Shown in pieces: positions 7,173 to 16,115 of a stretch of 64,000 nucleotides of DNA; positions within the stretch are counted from its first letter, which is position 1; the number at the start of each line of letters is the position of its first letter. The notes under the pieces were generated by a model. The model ran no database searches. It worked only from the letters and a program-made list of their open reading frames with translations, and had not been told where the DNA came from. The DNA lies in assembly GCA_019115125.1 (NCBI GenBank), contig DXEG01000036.1, positions 62,001 to 126,000 on the forward strand, given 5' to 3'. The DNA is from Candidatus Blautia faecipullorum. Lineage in GTDB: Bacteria; Bacillota; Clostridia; Lachnospirales; Lachnospiraceae. The position numbers and the translations under genes were made by a program.

Positions 7173-9333
7173 ATTAATGAAGTATTTGAAAAGATCGGCA
7201 GGATATGTGGTTCTGATCGTGATGCTTCTGTTTTTGCAGGCCTACTGTGATCTTTCTCTGCCGGATTACACATCCAGAATTGTCAATATCGGAATCCAGC
7301 AGCAGGGGATCGAGGACGGCGTTCCGGAGAAGCTGCGGGCCGCCACCATGGACAGTCTGAAACTGTTCATGAGTGAGGATGAGGTAAATGAAGCTGAAAA
7401 CGCTTATATTAGGGAAGATGAGATTTATTTCCTGAAGGAGGATATTGACGGGGAGGCGCGCCAGCGTCTGAATGATGCCTTTGGAAAGCCCATGCTGATC
7501 CTGTCCGGCCTTACGCAGGGCGGGGAGGAATCTCAGGCAATGCTTTCTCAGATGGGACTTCCGGAGGGGAGCGATCCCCTGGAAGTCATTGCCGGAATGC
7601 CGGAGGAGGCCAGAGGCCAGATAACTTCGGCAATGGAAGCGCAGTTTGAGGAAATGCCGGAATCCATTGTCACACAGGCGGCGGTAGCCTTTGTGAGAGG
7701 AGAATATGAAGCGCTGGGCGAGGATGTGGACGCCATTCAGATGGATTATATTAAATCAGCCGGTATCCGTATGGTGCTGATGGCTCTTCTGATCATGGCG
7801 GCTTCTGTTTCGGTTGTGTTCCTTTCTTCCAGAGTGGCGGCGGCTCTGGGGCATGATATCCGCGGGGACGTATACAGAAAGGTTATTGGATTTTCCAGCA
7901 ATGAATACCATAAATTTTCTACGGCTTCGCTGATCACCAGAAGCACCAACGATGTGCAGCAGGTGCAGCAGACGATGGCTATGATGTTCCGGATCGTGCT
8001 GTACGCGCCTATCCTGGGACTGGGAGGCGTATTAAGGGTTCTTCAGACGAACTCCTCTATGACGTGGATCTTGGGCGTGGGCGTGGCGCTGATCCTGGTA
8101 TTGATCGGTATGCTCTTTGCCATCGCCATGCCGAAGTTCACAAAGCTGCAGACATTGATCGATAAGCTGAATCTTGTCACAAGAGAAATACTGACGGGAA
8201 CGCTTGTCATCCGTGCCTTCAGCAGGGAGAAGCATGAGGAGGAACGGTTTGAAGACGCCAACAGGACGCTGACCAGAACAAACCTCTTTGTCAACCGGTG
8301 CATGACATTTATGATGCCCTGTATGATGCTGATCATGAATGGGATTTCCGTACTGATCATCTATAACGGCTCTTACGCGGTAGACGGCGGAAATATGCAG
8401 GTGGGAGATATGATGGCGTTTATCCAGTACGCTATGCAGATCATTATGGCTTTCCTGATGATCACAGCCATGTCTATCATGCTCCCCAGAGCCAACGTGG
8501 CGGCTCTCCGTATCGTGGAGGTGCTGGAAACGAAGAATACCCTGGAGGATCCGGAAAAACCGGAGGAACCTCGCGCGGACGTGAGGGGAACTGTGGAATT
8601 CGACCATGTATCCTTTGCCTATCCTGACGCCGGCGAGAATGTACTGACTGATATCAGCTTTAAGGCGGAGCGGAGGCAGACTCTCGCGGTGATCGGCAGC
8701 ACGGGAAGCGGAAAAAGCACCCTGGTAAATCTGATTCCGAGATTTTATGACGCAACGGAAGGCTCCGTCCGGGTGGACGGACTGGACGTCCGTTCTATGT
8801 CTCAGAAGGATCTTCGTGAACGCCTGGGCTACGTTCCCCAGAAGGGGGTCCTGTTTTCCGGAACGATCGATTCTAATATACGGTACGGAAAAACAGACAT
8901 TTCTGATCAGGAAGTGAAAGAGGCGGCAATGATCGCTCAGGCTGCTGATTTTATTGAGGAGAAGAGCCATAAATACCAGTCCCCGGTAGCCCAGGGAGGG
9001 ACCAACGTCTCAGGAGGCCAGAAGCAGAGGCTTTCTATTGCCAGGGCTATTGCCAAAAAGCCGGAAATCCTGATCTTTGACGACAGCTTTTCCGCTCTGG
9101 ATTTCAAGACCGACAGGACACTGAGAGAGGCATTGAAGCAGCATACAAAAGACACTACCACAATAATTGTGGCGCAGCGCATCAGCACCATTCTCGGAGC
9201 GGATCAGATTCTTGTGCTGGATGATGGAAAAATGGCGGGACTGGGAACCCATAAGGAGCTTATGAAGAGCTGCGAGGTGTACCGTCAGATCGCCATGTCG
9301 CAGTTATCAGAGGAGGAATTGGCAAATGAGTGA
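7165..9333 (+). CDS. ABC exporter half, heterodimeric multidrug type, degenerate-site subunit
   Basis: A 722-residue fused membrane and ATPase subunit. Six membrane helices are expected; between the first (residues about 12-28) and second (about 200-220) lies a long hydrophilic outward segment of roughly 165 residues, larger than in typical exporters. The ATPase domain has Walker A GSTGSGKST (511-519) and signature VSGGQKQR, but the catalytic Glu after Walker B is Asp (IFDDSFSALD, D640). In TM287/288- and LmrCD-type heterodimers one subunit has exactly this substitution, which gives one weak ATP site. GTG at 7165 overlaps the end of marR by eight bases and is preceded by AAGGGG; ATG at 7177 is an alternative. 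Partner is the next gene. Substrate not predictable. Confidence 0.92.
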   Translation: MIKLMKYLKRSAGYVVLIVMLLFLQAYCDLSLPDYTSRIVNIGIQQQGIEDGVPEKLRAATMDSLKLFMSEDEVNEAENAYIREDEIYFLKEDIDGEARQRLNDAFGKPMLILSGLTQGGEESQAMLSQMGLPEGSDPLEVIAGMPEEARGQITSAMEAQFEEMPESIVTQAAVAFVRGEYEALGEDVDAIQMDYIKSAGIRMVLMALLIMAASVSVVFLSSRVAAALGHDIRGDVYRKVIGFSSNEYHKFSTASLITRSTNDVQQVQQTMAMMFRIVLYAPILGLGGVLRVLQTNSSMTWILGVGVALILVLIGMLFAIAMPKFTKLQTLIDKLNLVTREILTGTLVIRAFSREKHEEERFEDANRTLTRTNLFVNRCMTFMMPCMMLIMNGISVLIIYNGSYAVDGGNMQVGDMMAFIQYAMQIIMAFLMITAMSIMLPRANVAALRIVEVLETKNTLEDPEKPEEPRADVRGTVEFDHVSFAYPDAGENVLTDISFKAERRQTLAVIGSTGSGKSTLVNLIPRFYDATEGSVRVDGLDVRSMSQKDLRERLGYVPQKGVLFSGTIDSNIRYGKTDISDQEVKEAAMIAQAADFIEEKSHKYQSPVAQGGTNVSGGQKQRLSIARAIAKKPEILIFDDSFSALDFKTDRTLREALKQHTKDTTTIIVAQRISTILGADQILVLDDGKMAGLGTHKELMKSCEVYRQIAMSQLSEEELANE

Positions 9334-11155
9334 ACAGAGAAGAATGCCTATGGGCAGAGGGATGCAGTCCGTGGAGCGCGCCAAAGATTTCCGGGGCTCC
9401 ATGAAAAAACTGTTCCGTTACATGGGACGGTATAAATTCCGGTTTATCCTGATGTTCCTTTTCGCGGTGGCGGGTACTGTATTTAATATCGTGGGGCCTA
9501 AGGTTCTGGGCAAAGCAACCACGGAGCTTTTTACGGGACTTGTGGCGAAGGTAAACGGGACCGGAGGAATTGATTTTGAAAAGATCGGCATGATCCTTCT
9601 GGGAGTTATGGGCCTGTATCTGGCCAGCGCGCTGTTTTCCCTTGTACAGGGCTTTATGATGACAGGGATATCCAATGACGTTACCTACAATCTGAGAAAG
9701 GATATTTCCCAGAAGATCAACAGGCTTCCTCTGAATTATTTTGAGAGCCGCACCCATGGAGAGATTCTTTCCCGGGTAACCAATGATGTGGATACCCTCC
9801 AGATGAGTCTGAATCAGAGTATGACCCAGCTTATCACCTCCGTGACCACGCTGATCGGCGTTCTGGTGATGATGCTCTCCATCAATGTATGGATGACTCT
9901 GGCAGCCCTTCTGATCCTGCCGGTCTCTATGGTGATCATCAATTTTGTGATGAAAAGATCTCAGAAGTATTTCCGTGACCAGCAGAGCTTTCTGGGAAAG
10001 GTAAACGGACAGATTGAAGAAAATTACGGCGGACACAACGTGGTGAAGGTGTTCAATAAGGAACAGGACGTTGTGGATGAATTTGAGAAGGATAACCGGA
10101 AGCTCTATGAGTCCGCGTGGAAGTCCCAGTTCTTTTCCGGAATGATGATGCCGGTTATGCAGTTTGTGGGAAATCTGGGATATGTGATGGTAGCTCTGCT
10201 TGGCGGCTACTTTGCCATCCGCGGAACCATCGAGGTAGGAGAGATCCAGTCCTTTTTCCAGTATATCCGCAACTTTACCCAGCCGATCCAGCAGATCGCC
10301 CAGGTAACGAACCTTCTGCAGTCCTCGGCTGCTGCCTCAGAACGTGTCTTTGAATTTCTGGAGGAGCCGGAGGAGGATCAGAGGGCGGAGCATCCCGCGG
10401 ATATCAGAGGATTGAAGGGGAATGTACAGTTTGAGCATGTTTCATTCGGCTACAATCCGGACCGTATGATCATCCATGACTTTTCCGCGGATGTGAAGGA
10501 TGGACAGGAAATTGCCATCGTAGGGCCCACCGGTGCGGGAAAAACCACCATGGTGAAGCTGCTGATGCGTTTCTATGACGTAAACAGCGGACAGATCAGG
10601 ATAGACGGACACAATGTAAAGGATTTCAACAGAAGCCAGCTTCGGGAAATGTTCGGTATGGTGCTTCAGGATACCTGGCTGTTTTCCGGTACGATCATGG
10701 AAAACATCCGGTACGGACGGCTGGACGCCACAGATGAGGAAGTGATCGCGGCGGCAAAGGCGGCCCACATTCACAATTTTATCATGCAGCAGCCGGGAGG
10801 CTATCAGATGGTTCTGGATGAGGAGACCAGCAATATTTCTCAGGGACAGAAACAGCTTCTGACCATTGCCAGAGCAATTCTGGCGGACAATCGGATCCTG
10901 ATCCTGGATGAGGCTACCTCCTCCGTGGATACGAGAACAGAGATGCAGATCCAGAAGGCCATGAATAACCTGATGAAGGGCAGAACAAGCTTTGTGATCG
11001 CCCACAGGCTTTCTACCATCAGGGACGCGGATCTGATCCTGGTGATGAAGGACGGAGATATCGTCGAACAGGGCAGCCACAGGGAGCTGCTTGAAAAGGG
11101 CGGCTTCTATGCCGAGCTGTATAACAGCCAGTTCGAGCAGAAGGCGGCAGGCTGA
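9326..11155 (+). CDS. ABC exporter half, heterodimeric multidrug type, catalytic subunit
   Basis: A 609-residue partner of the preceding gene, which it overlaps by eight bases with GAGGAGG just before its ATG. It has six predicted membrane helices, then an ATPase domain with Walker A GPTGAGKTT, Q-loop, a non-canonical signature ISQGQKQL and a complete Walker B with catalytic Glu (ILILDEATSSVD, E529). The paired pattern (Asp in one subunit, altered LSGGQ in the other) is what is known from asymmetric exporters: both defects fall in the same composite ATP site, leaving one fully active. The pair probably exports lipophilic drugs, bile-like compounds or a peptide; control by the upstream MarR gene points to efflux of a toxic small molecule. 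A strong terminator follows. Confidence 0.93.
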   Translation: MSEQRRMPMGRGMQSVERAKDFRGSMKKLFRYMGRYKFRFILMFLFAVAGTVFNIVGPKVLGKATTELFTGLVAKVNGTGGIDFEKIGMILLGVMGLYLASALFSLVQGFMMTGISNDVTYNLRKDISQKINRLPLNYFESRTHGEILSRVTNDVDTLQMSLNQSMTQLITSVTTLIGVLVMMLSINVWMTLAALLILPVSMVIINFVMKRSQKYFRDQQSFLGKVNGQIEENYGGHNVVKVFNKEQDVVDEFEKDNRKLYESAWKSQFFSGMMMPVMQFVGNLGYVMVALLGGYFAIRGTIEVGEIQSFFQYIRNFTQPIQQIAQVTNLLQSSAAASERVFEFLEEPEEDQRAEHPADIRGLKGNVQFEHVSFGYNPDRMIIHDFSADVKDGQEIAIVGPTGAGKTTMVKLLMRFYDVNSGQIRIDGHNVKDFNRSQLREMFGMVLQDTWLFSGTIMENIRYGRLDATDEEVIAAAKAAHIHNFIMQQPGGYQMVLDEETSNISQGQKQLLTIARAILADNRILILDEATSSVDTRTEMQIQKAMNNLMKGRTSFVIAHRLSTIRDADLILVMKDGDIVEQGSHRELLEKGGFYAELYNSQFEQKAAG

Positions 11156-11172
11156 AAACAGAGACAGATGAA

Positions 11173-11206
11173 AAATAACGGGACGGCGGTTCCCGTTATT
11201 TTTTAT
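11173..11206 (+). terminator. Intrinsic terminator of the marR-ABC exporter operon
   Basis: AAATAACGGGA pairs with TCCCGTTATTT across a short loop (CGGCGGT) and is followed by TTTTATTTG. Strong stem with a U-tract 18 bases after the stop codon. Confidence 0.93.
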
Positions 11207-11214
11207 TTGTTTAT

Positions 11215-11276
11215 CATAGGAAATACCTTGTTGTGTTAATGTATAAAAGTGCTGCGTTTCCTATGCTATATAGCAT
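11215..11276. promoter_or_regulatory. Dyads upstream of the serine hydrolase gene
   Basis: CATAGGAAA (11215-11223) is repeated in inverse as TTTCCTATG (11257-11265), and the second arm overlaps a perfect 14-base palindrome ATGCTATATAGCAT (11263-11276). These look like regulator sites around the promoter of the gene at 11394, but no clear -35/-10 pair can be assigned. Confidence 0.4.
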
Positions 11277-11393
11277 GATATAACAACAAAATCGCAAGAA
11301 AGGCTAGTGACAGCAAACTGCTCCCGGCAGTAAAATAGAAAACAAGAAATAAAGCTTAGATTCTGTCTCGGCTTACCGGAAAGGAGCAGGAGT

Positions 11394-12587
11394 ATGTATA
11401 GAGAGCTTGAAAATACCGTTCATGAGATTATGCGGGATTCCATTGCAAACAGAGAGGCTGCGGGTGTGAATCTTCTTGTTGAGAAGGATTTTGAAACAGT
11501 CCTGTGCTGTCAGGAAGGACTGGCGGACAGGGAAAAAGGGCGGAGAATGGAAAGAGATACGATTCTGCGGATATATTCCATGACAAAGCCTATCACGGCA
11601 GCGGCGGTCATGATCCTTATGGAGAGAGGAATGCTGGATCTGTGCCAGCCTGTGGGAGATTTTATTCCGGAATTTTCACAGATGAAAATCGAGCGGAACG
11701 GAAAATATGAGGAACAGCTCCGCCCTATATTGGTGCATGACCTTCTCCGCATGACGTCGGGTCTTGTTTATCCGGGAGAGGACAGCGCCGCGGCCAGGGC
11801 CGCAGGAATGGTTTTTGACGATGCGGTGGAAAGACTGCATACAGAAAACCCTGTGACTACCATAGAGCTGGCGAGGCGTCTGTCAGAATGTCCTCTCCTG
11901 TTCCAGCCCGGAAGCTCATGGTGCTATGGCGCGTCTGCGGATATTCTGGGAGCTTTGGTTGAGATTATATCCGGAAAAAGATTTTCCGAGTTTTTGCAGG
12001 AGGAAATTTTTGCGCCTCTTGGTATGGAGGATACGGGATTCTGGGTGCCAGGGGAGAAAAGAGAACGCCTTGCGTCAGTTTATGAGACTGCAGAAAAAGA
12101 GGACGGAACCCGTACAATGAAAAAATACGAGGGAAATTATTTGGCCATTCGCAACGATATGGCGCGGCCTCCGGCTTATGAGGCCGGCGGAGCGGGACTT
12201 GTATCTACGCTGGACGATTACATGAAATTTGCCCGCATGCTTCTGAACGAAGGCGCGTTCCGAGGGGGACGTATTCTTCGGGCGGAGACAGTGCGCTTTT
12301 TTACAGGCGCGGAGCTGATGGATATACAGCAGACGGGGTTTAATAAATGGATCGGACTTGAGGGGTATACCTACGGAAATCTGATGAGGGTGTGCAGGCG
12401 GCCTTCCCGCTGCTGTATACTGGCAAAAGAGGGCGAATATGGCTGGGACGGCTGGACAGGGATGTATTTTGCTAATTTTCCAAAAGAAAAAATGACCATA
12501 CTCATGGGTACCCAGAAAAAAGAAGGCGCAACCTTTGCGCTGACAAGAAAGCTGCGGAACGTGATCCTGAGCAGTCTGCAGGAGTAA
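11394..12587 (+). CDS. Beta-lactamase-family serine hydrolase (esterase/transpeptidase-like)
   Basis: A 397-residue protein of the class C beta-lactamase fold. The SxxK motif is YSMTKP with nucleophile S62 and K65; the second motif Tyr is Y178 (CYGASADILG, where penicillin-binding enzymes have YxN); WDGWTGMYF near the C-terminus occupies the third-motif strand. There is no signal peptide, so the protein should be cytoplasmic, which argues against a beta-lactamase proper and for an esterase such as those of the EstB/LovD type. AAAGGAGCAGG precedes ATG 11394. It stands alone with its own upstream region and faces the AraC gene tail to tail. A role in removing acyl groups from xylan fragments is possible because of the neighbours but is only inference. 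Confidence 0.85.
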   Translation: MYRELENTVHEIMRDSIANREAAGVNLLVEKDFETVLCCQEGLADREKGRRMERDTILRIYSMTKPITAAAVMILMERGMLDLCQPVGDFIPEFSQMKIERNGKYEEQLRPILVHDLLRMTSGLVYPGEDSAAARAAGMVFDDAVERLHTENPVTTIELARRLSECPLLFQPGSSWCYGASADILGALVEIISGKRFSEFLQEEIFAPLGMEDTGFWVPGEKRERLASVYETAEKEDGTRTMKKYEGNYLAIRNDMARPPAYEAGGAGLVSTLDDYMKFARMLLNEGAFRGGRILRAETVRFFTGAELMDIQQTGFNKWIGLEGYTYGNLMRVCRRPSRCCILAKEGEYGWDGWTGMYFANFPKEKMTILMGTQKKEGATFALTRKLRNVILSSLQE

Positions 12588-12628
12588 AACCGCAGCAAAG
12601 AAATCCCGAAAGATGCCGCTGCAAAGGG

Positions 12629-13489
12629 TTAATGGCCGGTATACATATTGCGGAATTCCGTGGGTGTACATTTATTCGTCTGCTTAAACATGCGCAGAAA
12701 GGCAGAGAGGCTTGAAAAGCCCGACTGTAAGGCAATCTCAATAACAGTAAGTTTCGGATCGAGCAGCAAAACCTTGGAATGTTCGATTCGTTTCTGGTTC
12801 AGATATTTGTAAAAGGAGAAATCCGTATACTGTTTGAAAAGCCTGGAAAAATGGTACTTGCTGAAGCCTGCCAGGGAGGCTACCTCCTCCAGGGTCAAAG
12901 CTTCAGTGAAGTGATCGTCAATGTAATTAGTAATAAACAAAAATTTTTCTACATATTCTCTCTGACGTGTGGGAATATGGCTGACGTTCTGCAGGGAAAG
13001 CTTTTTGTGATTCCGTCCCACACATACTAAAAGCTCCAGAAATTTGGAAAAAACAGCGGATTCTACATAGGAATTCAGGCTGAAATACTCTTCGTGGATA
13101 TCCAGCATAAGTTTATGGATCTGTCCATAGACCTGGGGATAATTCTCGGGTGTGACCAGGTGAGAGGGCGAAAGGATAGATATGAGGAGGTTCAGCTCCT
13201 TGATTCCGCGCCAGTTTGTCCCTGGCTGGAAAATGATCCGCTCTCCTGTTTCGGGGGCAAAAAGCTCGTGGATCATACAGGGGCAGATGATCAGGATATC
13301 TCCCTCTCTTAAAAGATACTCTTTATCGCCGCATAATACCCGGTAGGAATTTATAAGAGGCATAATGATCTCAAAGGAGGTATGCCAGTGCGGGGGATAG
13401 TTTTCGTACTCATCATTATGATAGAGACAGATCTGTGTGTCTGTCCGGTAGTCTACAGTTTCGTAAATCCCATCCAAATTATGAATCAT
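12629..13489 (-). CDS. AraC-family regulator of the xylan locus
   Basis: A 286-residue regulator. The N-terminal half (to about residue 150) is an AraC-type cupin with a His-rich sugar-sensing strand (NYPPHWHTSFEIIMPL) and REGDILIICP. The C-terminal 100 residues hold two helix-turn-helix motifs (LTLEEVASLAGFSKYHFSRLF and VIEIALQSGFSSLSAFLRMF). AAGGAGAGGG precedes the start on the minus strand. It is transcribed away from the solute-binding protein gene, sharing a 340-base promoter region, which is the usual arrangement for a local activator. It most likely senses xylose or xylo-oligosaccharides and activates the transporter, GH3 and GH43 genes; ligand is inferred from the enzymes. Confidence 0.9.
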   Translation of the reverse strand: MIHNLDGIYETVDYRTDTQICLYHNDEYENYPPHWHTSFEIIMPLINSYRVLCGDKEYLLREGDILIICPCMIHELFAPETGERIIFQPGTNWRGIKELNLLISILSPSHLVTPENYPQVYGQIHKLMLDIHEEYFSLNSYVESAVFSKFLELLVCVGRNHKKLSLQNVSHIPTRQREYVEKFLFITNYIDDHFTEALTLEEVASLAGFSKYHFSRLFKQYTDFSFYKYLNQKRIEHSKVLLLDPKLTVIEIALQSGFSSLSAFLRMFKQTNKCTPTEFRNMYTGH

Positions 13490-13829
13490 GGATATCCCTC
13501 TCCCTCTCCTTTTGCGCAGGCCTGTACTCCTATTGAAAACAGATATAAAAAAGTGCTGTCAATAAATCTAAATATAATGTATCAAAAAAATATTTATATG
13601 GCAATAGTGATATTGGAAAAATGAAAATGCTAAAAAAATCTGATGAAATATACAGAAAAATATGAAAAACAAGAAAAAAAGAAGGCGTTATGACGGTAAA
13701 TGGAAAATCCTGATAGCAATAATTAATAGCTATAAGGCAAGAATTACGGTGATATTTGGAAGGGGGCTTTGGTATATTAAAACTACAAAAAAACATACAG
13801 AACCAAGTATTAAAGAGGAGGAATGACTT
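13490..13829. promoter_or_regulatory. 340-base divergent promoter region between araC and the sugar transporter
   Basis: AT-rich and without genes. On the plus strand TATATT (13773-13778) is the likely -10 of the solute-binding protein gene; the -35 position (13750-13755, TGATAT) is poor and lies in GGTGATATTTGGAA. A similar AGTGATATTGGAA occurs at about 13605-13617. Weak -35 plus a repeated motif suggests activator dependence. On the minus strand TTGACA (complement of 13557-13562) may serve the AraC gene. Confidence 0.45.
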
Positions 13830-15122
13830 ATGAGCAAGAAAAAGATGTTATCTGTTGTTTTATCTGCGGCAATAGCGGCGGGGGCTATGGCTGTAAGCGT
13901 ACCGGTGTACGCGGATGATGTGGAAGAGATCACCTGGATGTTCTGGGATGACCTTGAGGCTACGGAGGATTTGATTTCTCAAGGTTACAAAGAGGTAGTT
14001 GACCGTTTCAACAAAGAATATGAGGGTAAATACCATGTAACGCCTATCACCACAAATCTGGAAGAGTATGATGGAAAGCTGAACGCGCTGATCGCGGCAG
14101 GACAGACGCCGGATGTGTATATCTGCAATCCTGGCCCCAATATGGATGTTTATGTAGAAGCAGGCGCGGCGGCAGATCTTACAGATATTCTGGAAAACCA
14201 GGAGACGGAATGGTACGAGAGTTTCACGGACGGAATTTTTGAGAGACTGACCTATGACGGAAAAATTATGGCTGTACCAACCAACTATGCTGCTGCATGT
14301 ACATACTATAATACAGAAATTTTTGAGGAAGTTGGAGTAGAGGTTCCAACCACCTATGACGAACTCCTTGAGGTTTGCCAGAAGATTAAAGATGCAGGGT
14401 ACGATCCTATCTCCTGTTCCGGCGGTACTGCATGGTGTCTTTCTATGATTGCCGGATATCTCTGCGACCGTCAGGGCGTGGATCTGAACGCCATCGCAGA
14501 CCATTCCGCAAACTGGACTGATGAGGTGTGTATTGAGGCAGGAAAGAAACTGCAGGAGCTTGCCCAGTATTTCCAGCCTACCGCAGCGGGTGATTCCAAC
14601 GATCAGGCAGTGGCGAACTTCTATAACGGAGAAGCAGCTATGCTGGTACAGGGTTCCTGGGTAATCGCGCAGATTAATGGAAATAAGCCTGAATTTGAAG
14701 AAAAATGCGGCGTATTCCAATTTCCTGGAATCGAAGGCGCTAACGATCCGAACCGTATGATCGTAAAGACAGACAACCTGTTGATGAGTTCCAAAACAGA
14801 GCATCAGGATGCCTGCATTGCATTTATGAAAATGTTTACCGATGAAACTGCGCAGAAATATACCGCAGAGGTTGGAGGCAAATTCCCGGTTGTTAAGGAT
14901 CTTGAGATTGACTATGACGCCGCGCCCGCACAGTTGAAATATGTGGATGACATTATGGCGACTGCTACCGGTACTTTTGGATTCTACAATGAGTCCCTTG
15001 ACTCTGTAGAGGCTGGAGACTGCTTTGATAACGCGATGGTAGATCTGTTCCTTGGAAATCAGACGCCGGAAGAAGCATTTCAGACTGTACAGACCTTTTA
15101 TGAGGATAATGTTTGGGAATAA
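13830..15122 (+). CDS. Extracellular sugar-binding protein of an ABC importer, without lipobox
   Basis: A 430-residue family 1 solute-binding protein. The N-terminus is a Sec signal (KKK, then a hydrophobic Ala/Val core) with a type I cleavage site after VPVYA, and there is no Cys in the first 90 residues, so the protein cannot be anchored as a lipoprotein. That is unusual in a Gram-positive, where these proteins are nearly always lipidated. The mature part has the typical fold features: DVYICNPGPN, an ALIAAGQTPD segment and Trp/Tyr-rich ligand-binding stretches (GGTAWCLSM, VQGSWVI). AGAGGAGG precedes the start. It opens the operon and is followed by a terminator-like hairpin, then the two permeases. 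Substrate is probably xylo-oligosaccharide because of the downstream GH3 and GH43. Confidence 0.9.
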   Translation: MSKKKMLSVVLSAAIAAGAMAVSVPVYADDVEEITWMFWDDLEATEDLISQGYKEVVDRFNKEYEGKYHVTPITTNLEEYDGKLNALIAAGQTPDVYICNPGPNMDVYVEAGAAADLTDILENQETEWYESFTDGIFERLTYDGKIMAVPTNYAAACTYYNTEIFEEVGVEVPTTYDELLEVCQKIKDAGYDPISCSGGTAWCLSMIAGYLCDRQGVDLNAIADHSANWTDEVCIEAGKKLQELAQYFQPTAAGDSNDQAVANFYNGEAAMLVQGSWVIAQINGNKPEFEEKCGVFQFPGIEGANDPNRMIVKTDNLLMSSKTEHQDACIAFMKMFTDETAQKYTAEVGGKFPVVKDLEIDYDAAPAQLKYVDDIMATATGTFGFYNESLDSVEAGDCFDNAMVDLFLGNQTPEEAFQTVQTFYEDNVWE

Positions 15123-15150
15123 CGGCGAATAATTAAGTCGGGACACATGG

Positions 15151-15197
15151 CTGCTGCGGAACTGCTGTGAGGCATGTTCCGCAGCAGTTGTTTTTTA
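15151..15197 (+). terminator. Intrinsic terminator (partial read-through) between binding protein and permeases
   Basis: CTGCTGCGGAAC (15151-15162) pairs perfectly with GTTCCGCAGCAG (15176-15187) and is followed by TTGTTTTTT. It lies between the binding protein and the first permease with no new promoter seen, so it probably lowers permease expression relative to the binding protein. Confidence 0.88.
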
Positions 15198-15215
15198 TAA
15201 CAAAGGAGTTATGGT

Positions 15216-16103
15216 ATGGATAAGATTTTAAGAAATAAAAAAGCCATCTGTATCTTTATTGCACCATCGCTTATCATGTTTGTGCTGGTATTGATAATCC
15301 CTATGGTTCAGATGTTTTACTATTCTTTATGTGATTATGCCGCGCTTACACCGCCCAACTTTATAGGGCTTGACAATTATAAAAAGCTTTTCTTTAATGA
15401 CAGTACCTTCCGGATCGCATTGAAGAACTCGATTTTCTTTATGATCTTTTCGGGAGTTACCCAACAGATTTTCGGACTTCTGCTGGCGGTGCTTCTTACA
15501 AATATTCCCCGGGGAAGAAACGTGTTTAAAAATATTTTTTATCTGCCCTGCGTATTATCGTCCGCAGCTTTAGGTCTTTTATGGGCCTTCATGTTTAACC
15601 CGAAAATTGGTATCAACAATCTTCTGGCGAAGATGGGGATTGAAGGCCCGCTGTGGCTGATGGAGTCTACAGGATTCATCGTGCTTCCTATGTGGGTTAT
15701 CGCCTTTGTGGCTCTCTGGCAGTATCTGGGACAGAATATGATGCTTTATATGGCGCAGATTACAGGAATTTCCCGGGATATTTATGAGGCGGCTTCCATT
15801 GACGGCGCTTCTAAAGTGAAGGCTTTCCGCTATATCACACTTCCGCTGATCAAGCCTATGGTCGTTACCTCCCTTTCCCTGAACTGCATTGGCTCCCTGA
15901 AATTTTTTGACCTTGTATACAATATGACCCAGGGCGGCCCCAGCCACAGGACAGAGGTGCTGGCAACTCAGCTCTATGCAGAGGGCTTTAACTATTTTAA
16001 ATATGGATATGCAAGCGCCATTTCCGTGATACTTCTGGTAATGTGCCTGATTGTGACACTTCTGGTAAAGAAGGTCATCAAGGTAGAAACCTACGAGGGT
16101 TAA
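15216..16103 (+). CDS. ABC sugar permease, MalF/UgpA type
   Basis: A 295-residue inner-membrane permease with six predicted helices, beginning with FIAPSLIMFVLVLIIPMVQM. The conserved EAA loop that docks the ATPase is visible (EAASIDGASKVKAFRYITLPLI, residues about 190-211). It pairs with the next permease to form the channel of a carbohydrate uptake type 1 importer. AAAGGAG precedes ATG 15216. No ATPase gene occurs in this locus, so a shared MsiK-like ATPase encoded elsewhere must power it, as is common in Firmicutes. Confidence 0.94.
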   Translation: MDKILRNKKAICIFIAPSLIMFVLVLIIPMVQMFYYSLCDYAALTPPNFIGLDNYKKLFFNDSTFRIALKNSIFFMIFSGVTQQIFGLLLAVLLTNIPRGRNVFKNIFYLPCVLSSAALGLLWAFMFNPKIGINNLLAKMGIEGPLWLMESTGFIVLPMWVIAFVALWQYLGQNMMLYMAQITGISRDIYEAASIDGASKVKAFRYITLPLIKPMVVTSLSLNCIGSLKFFDLVYNMTQGGPSHRTEVLATQLYAEGFNYFKYGYASAISVILLVMCLIVTLLVKKVIKVETYEG

Positions 16104-16115
16104 GGAGGAGATAGA

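Noticed and set aside
13860-15146. 428-residue ORF on the minus strand over the sugar-binding protein gene
   Set aside because: It is the mirror frame of a clear family 1 binding protein; composition (Cys, His, Arg rich) and lack of ribosome site mark it as a shadow.
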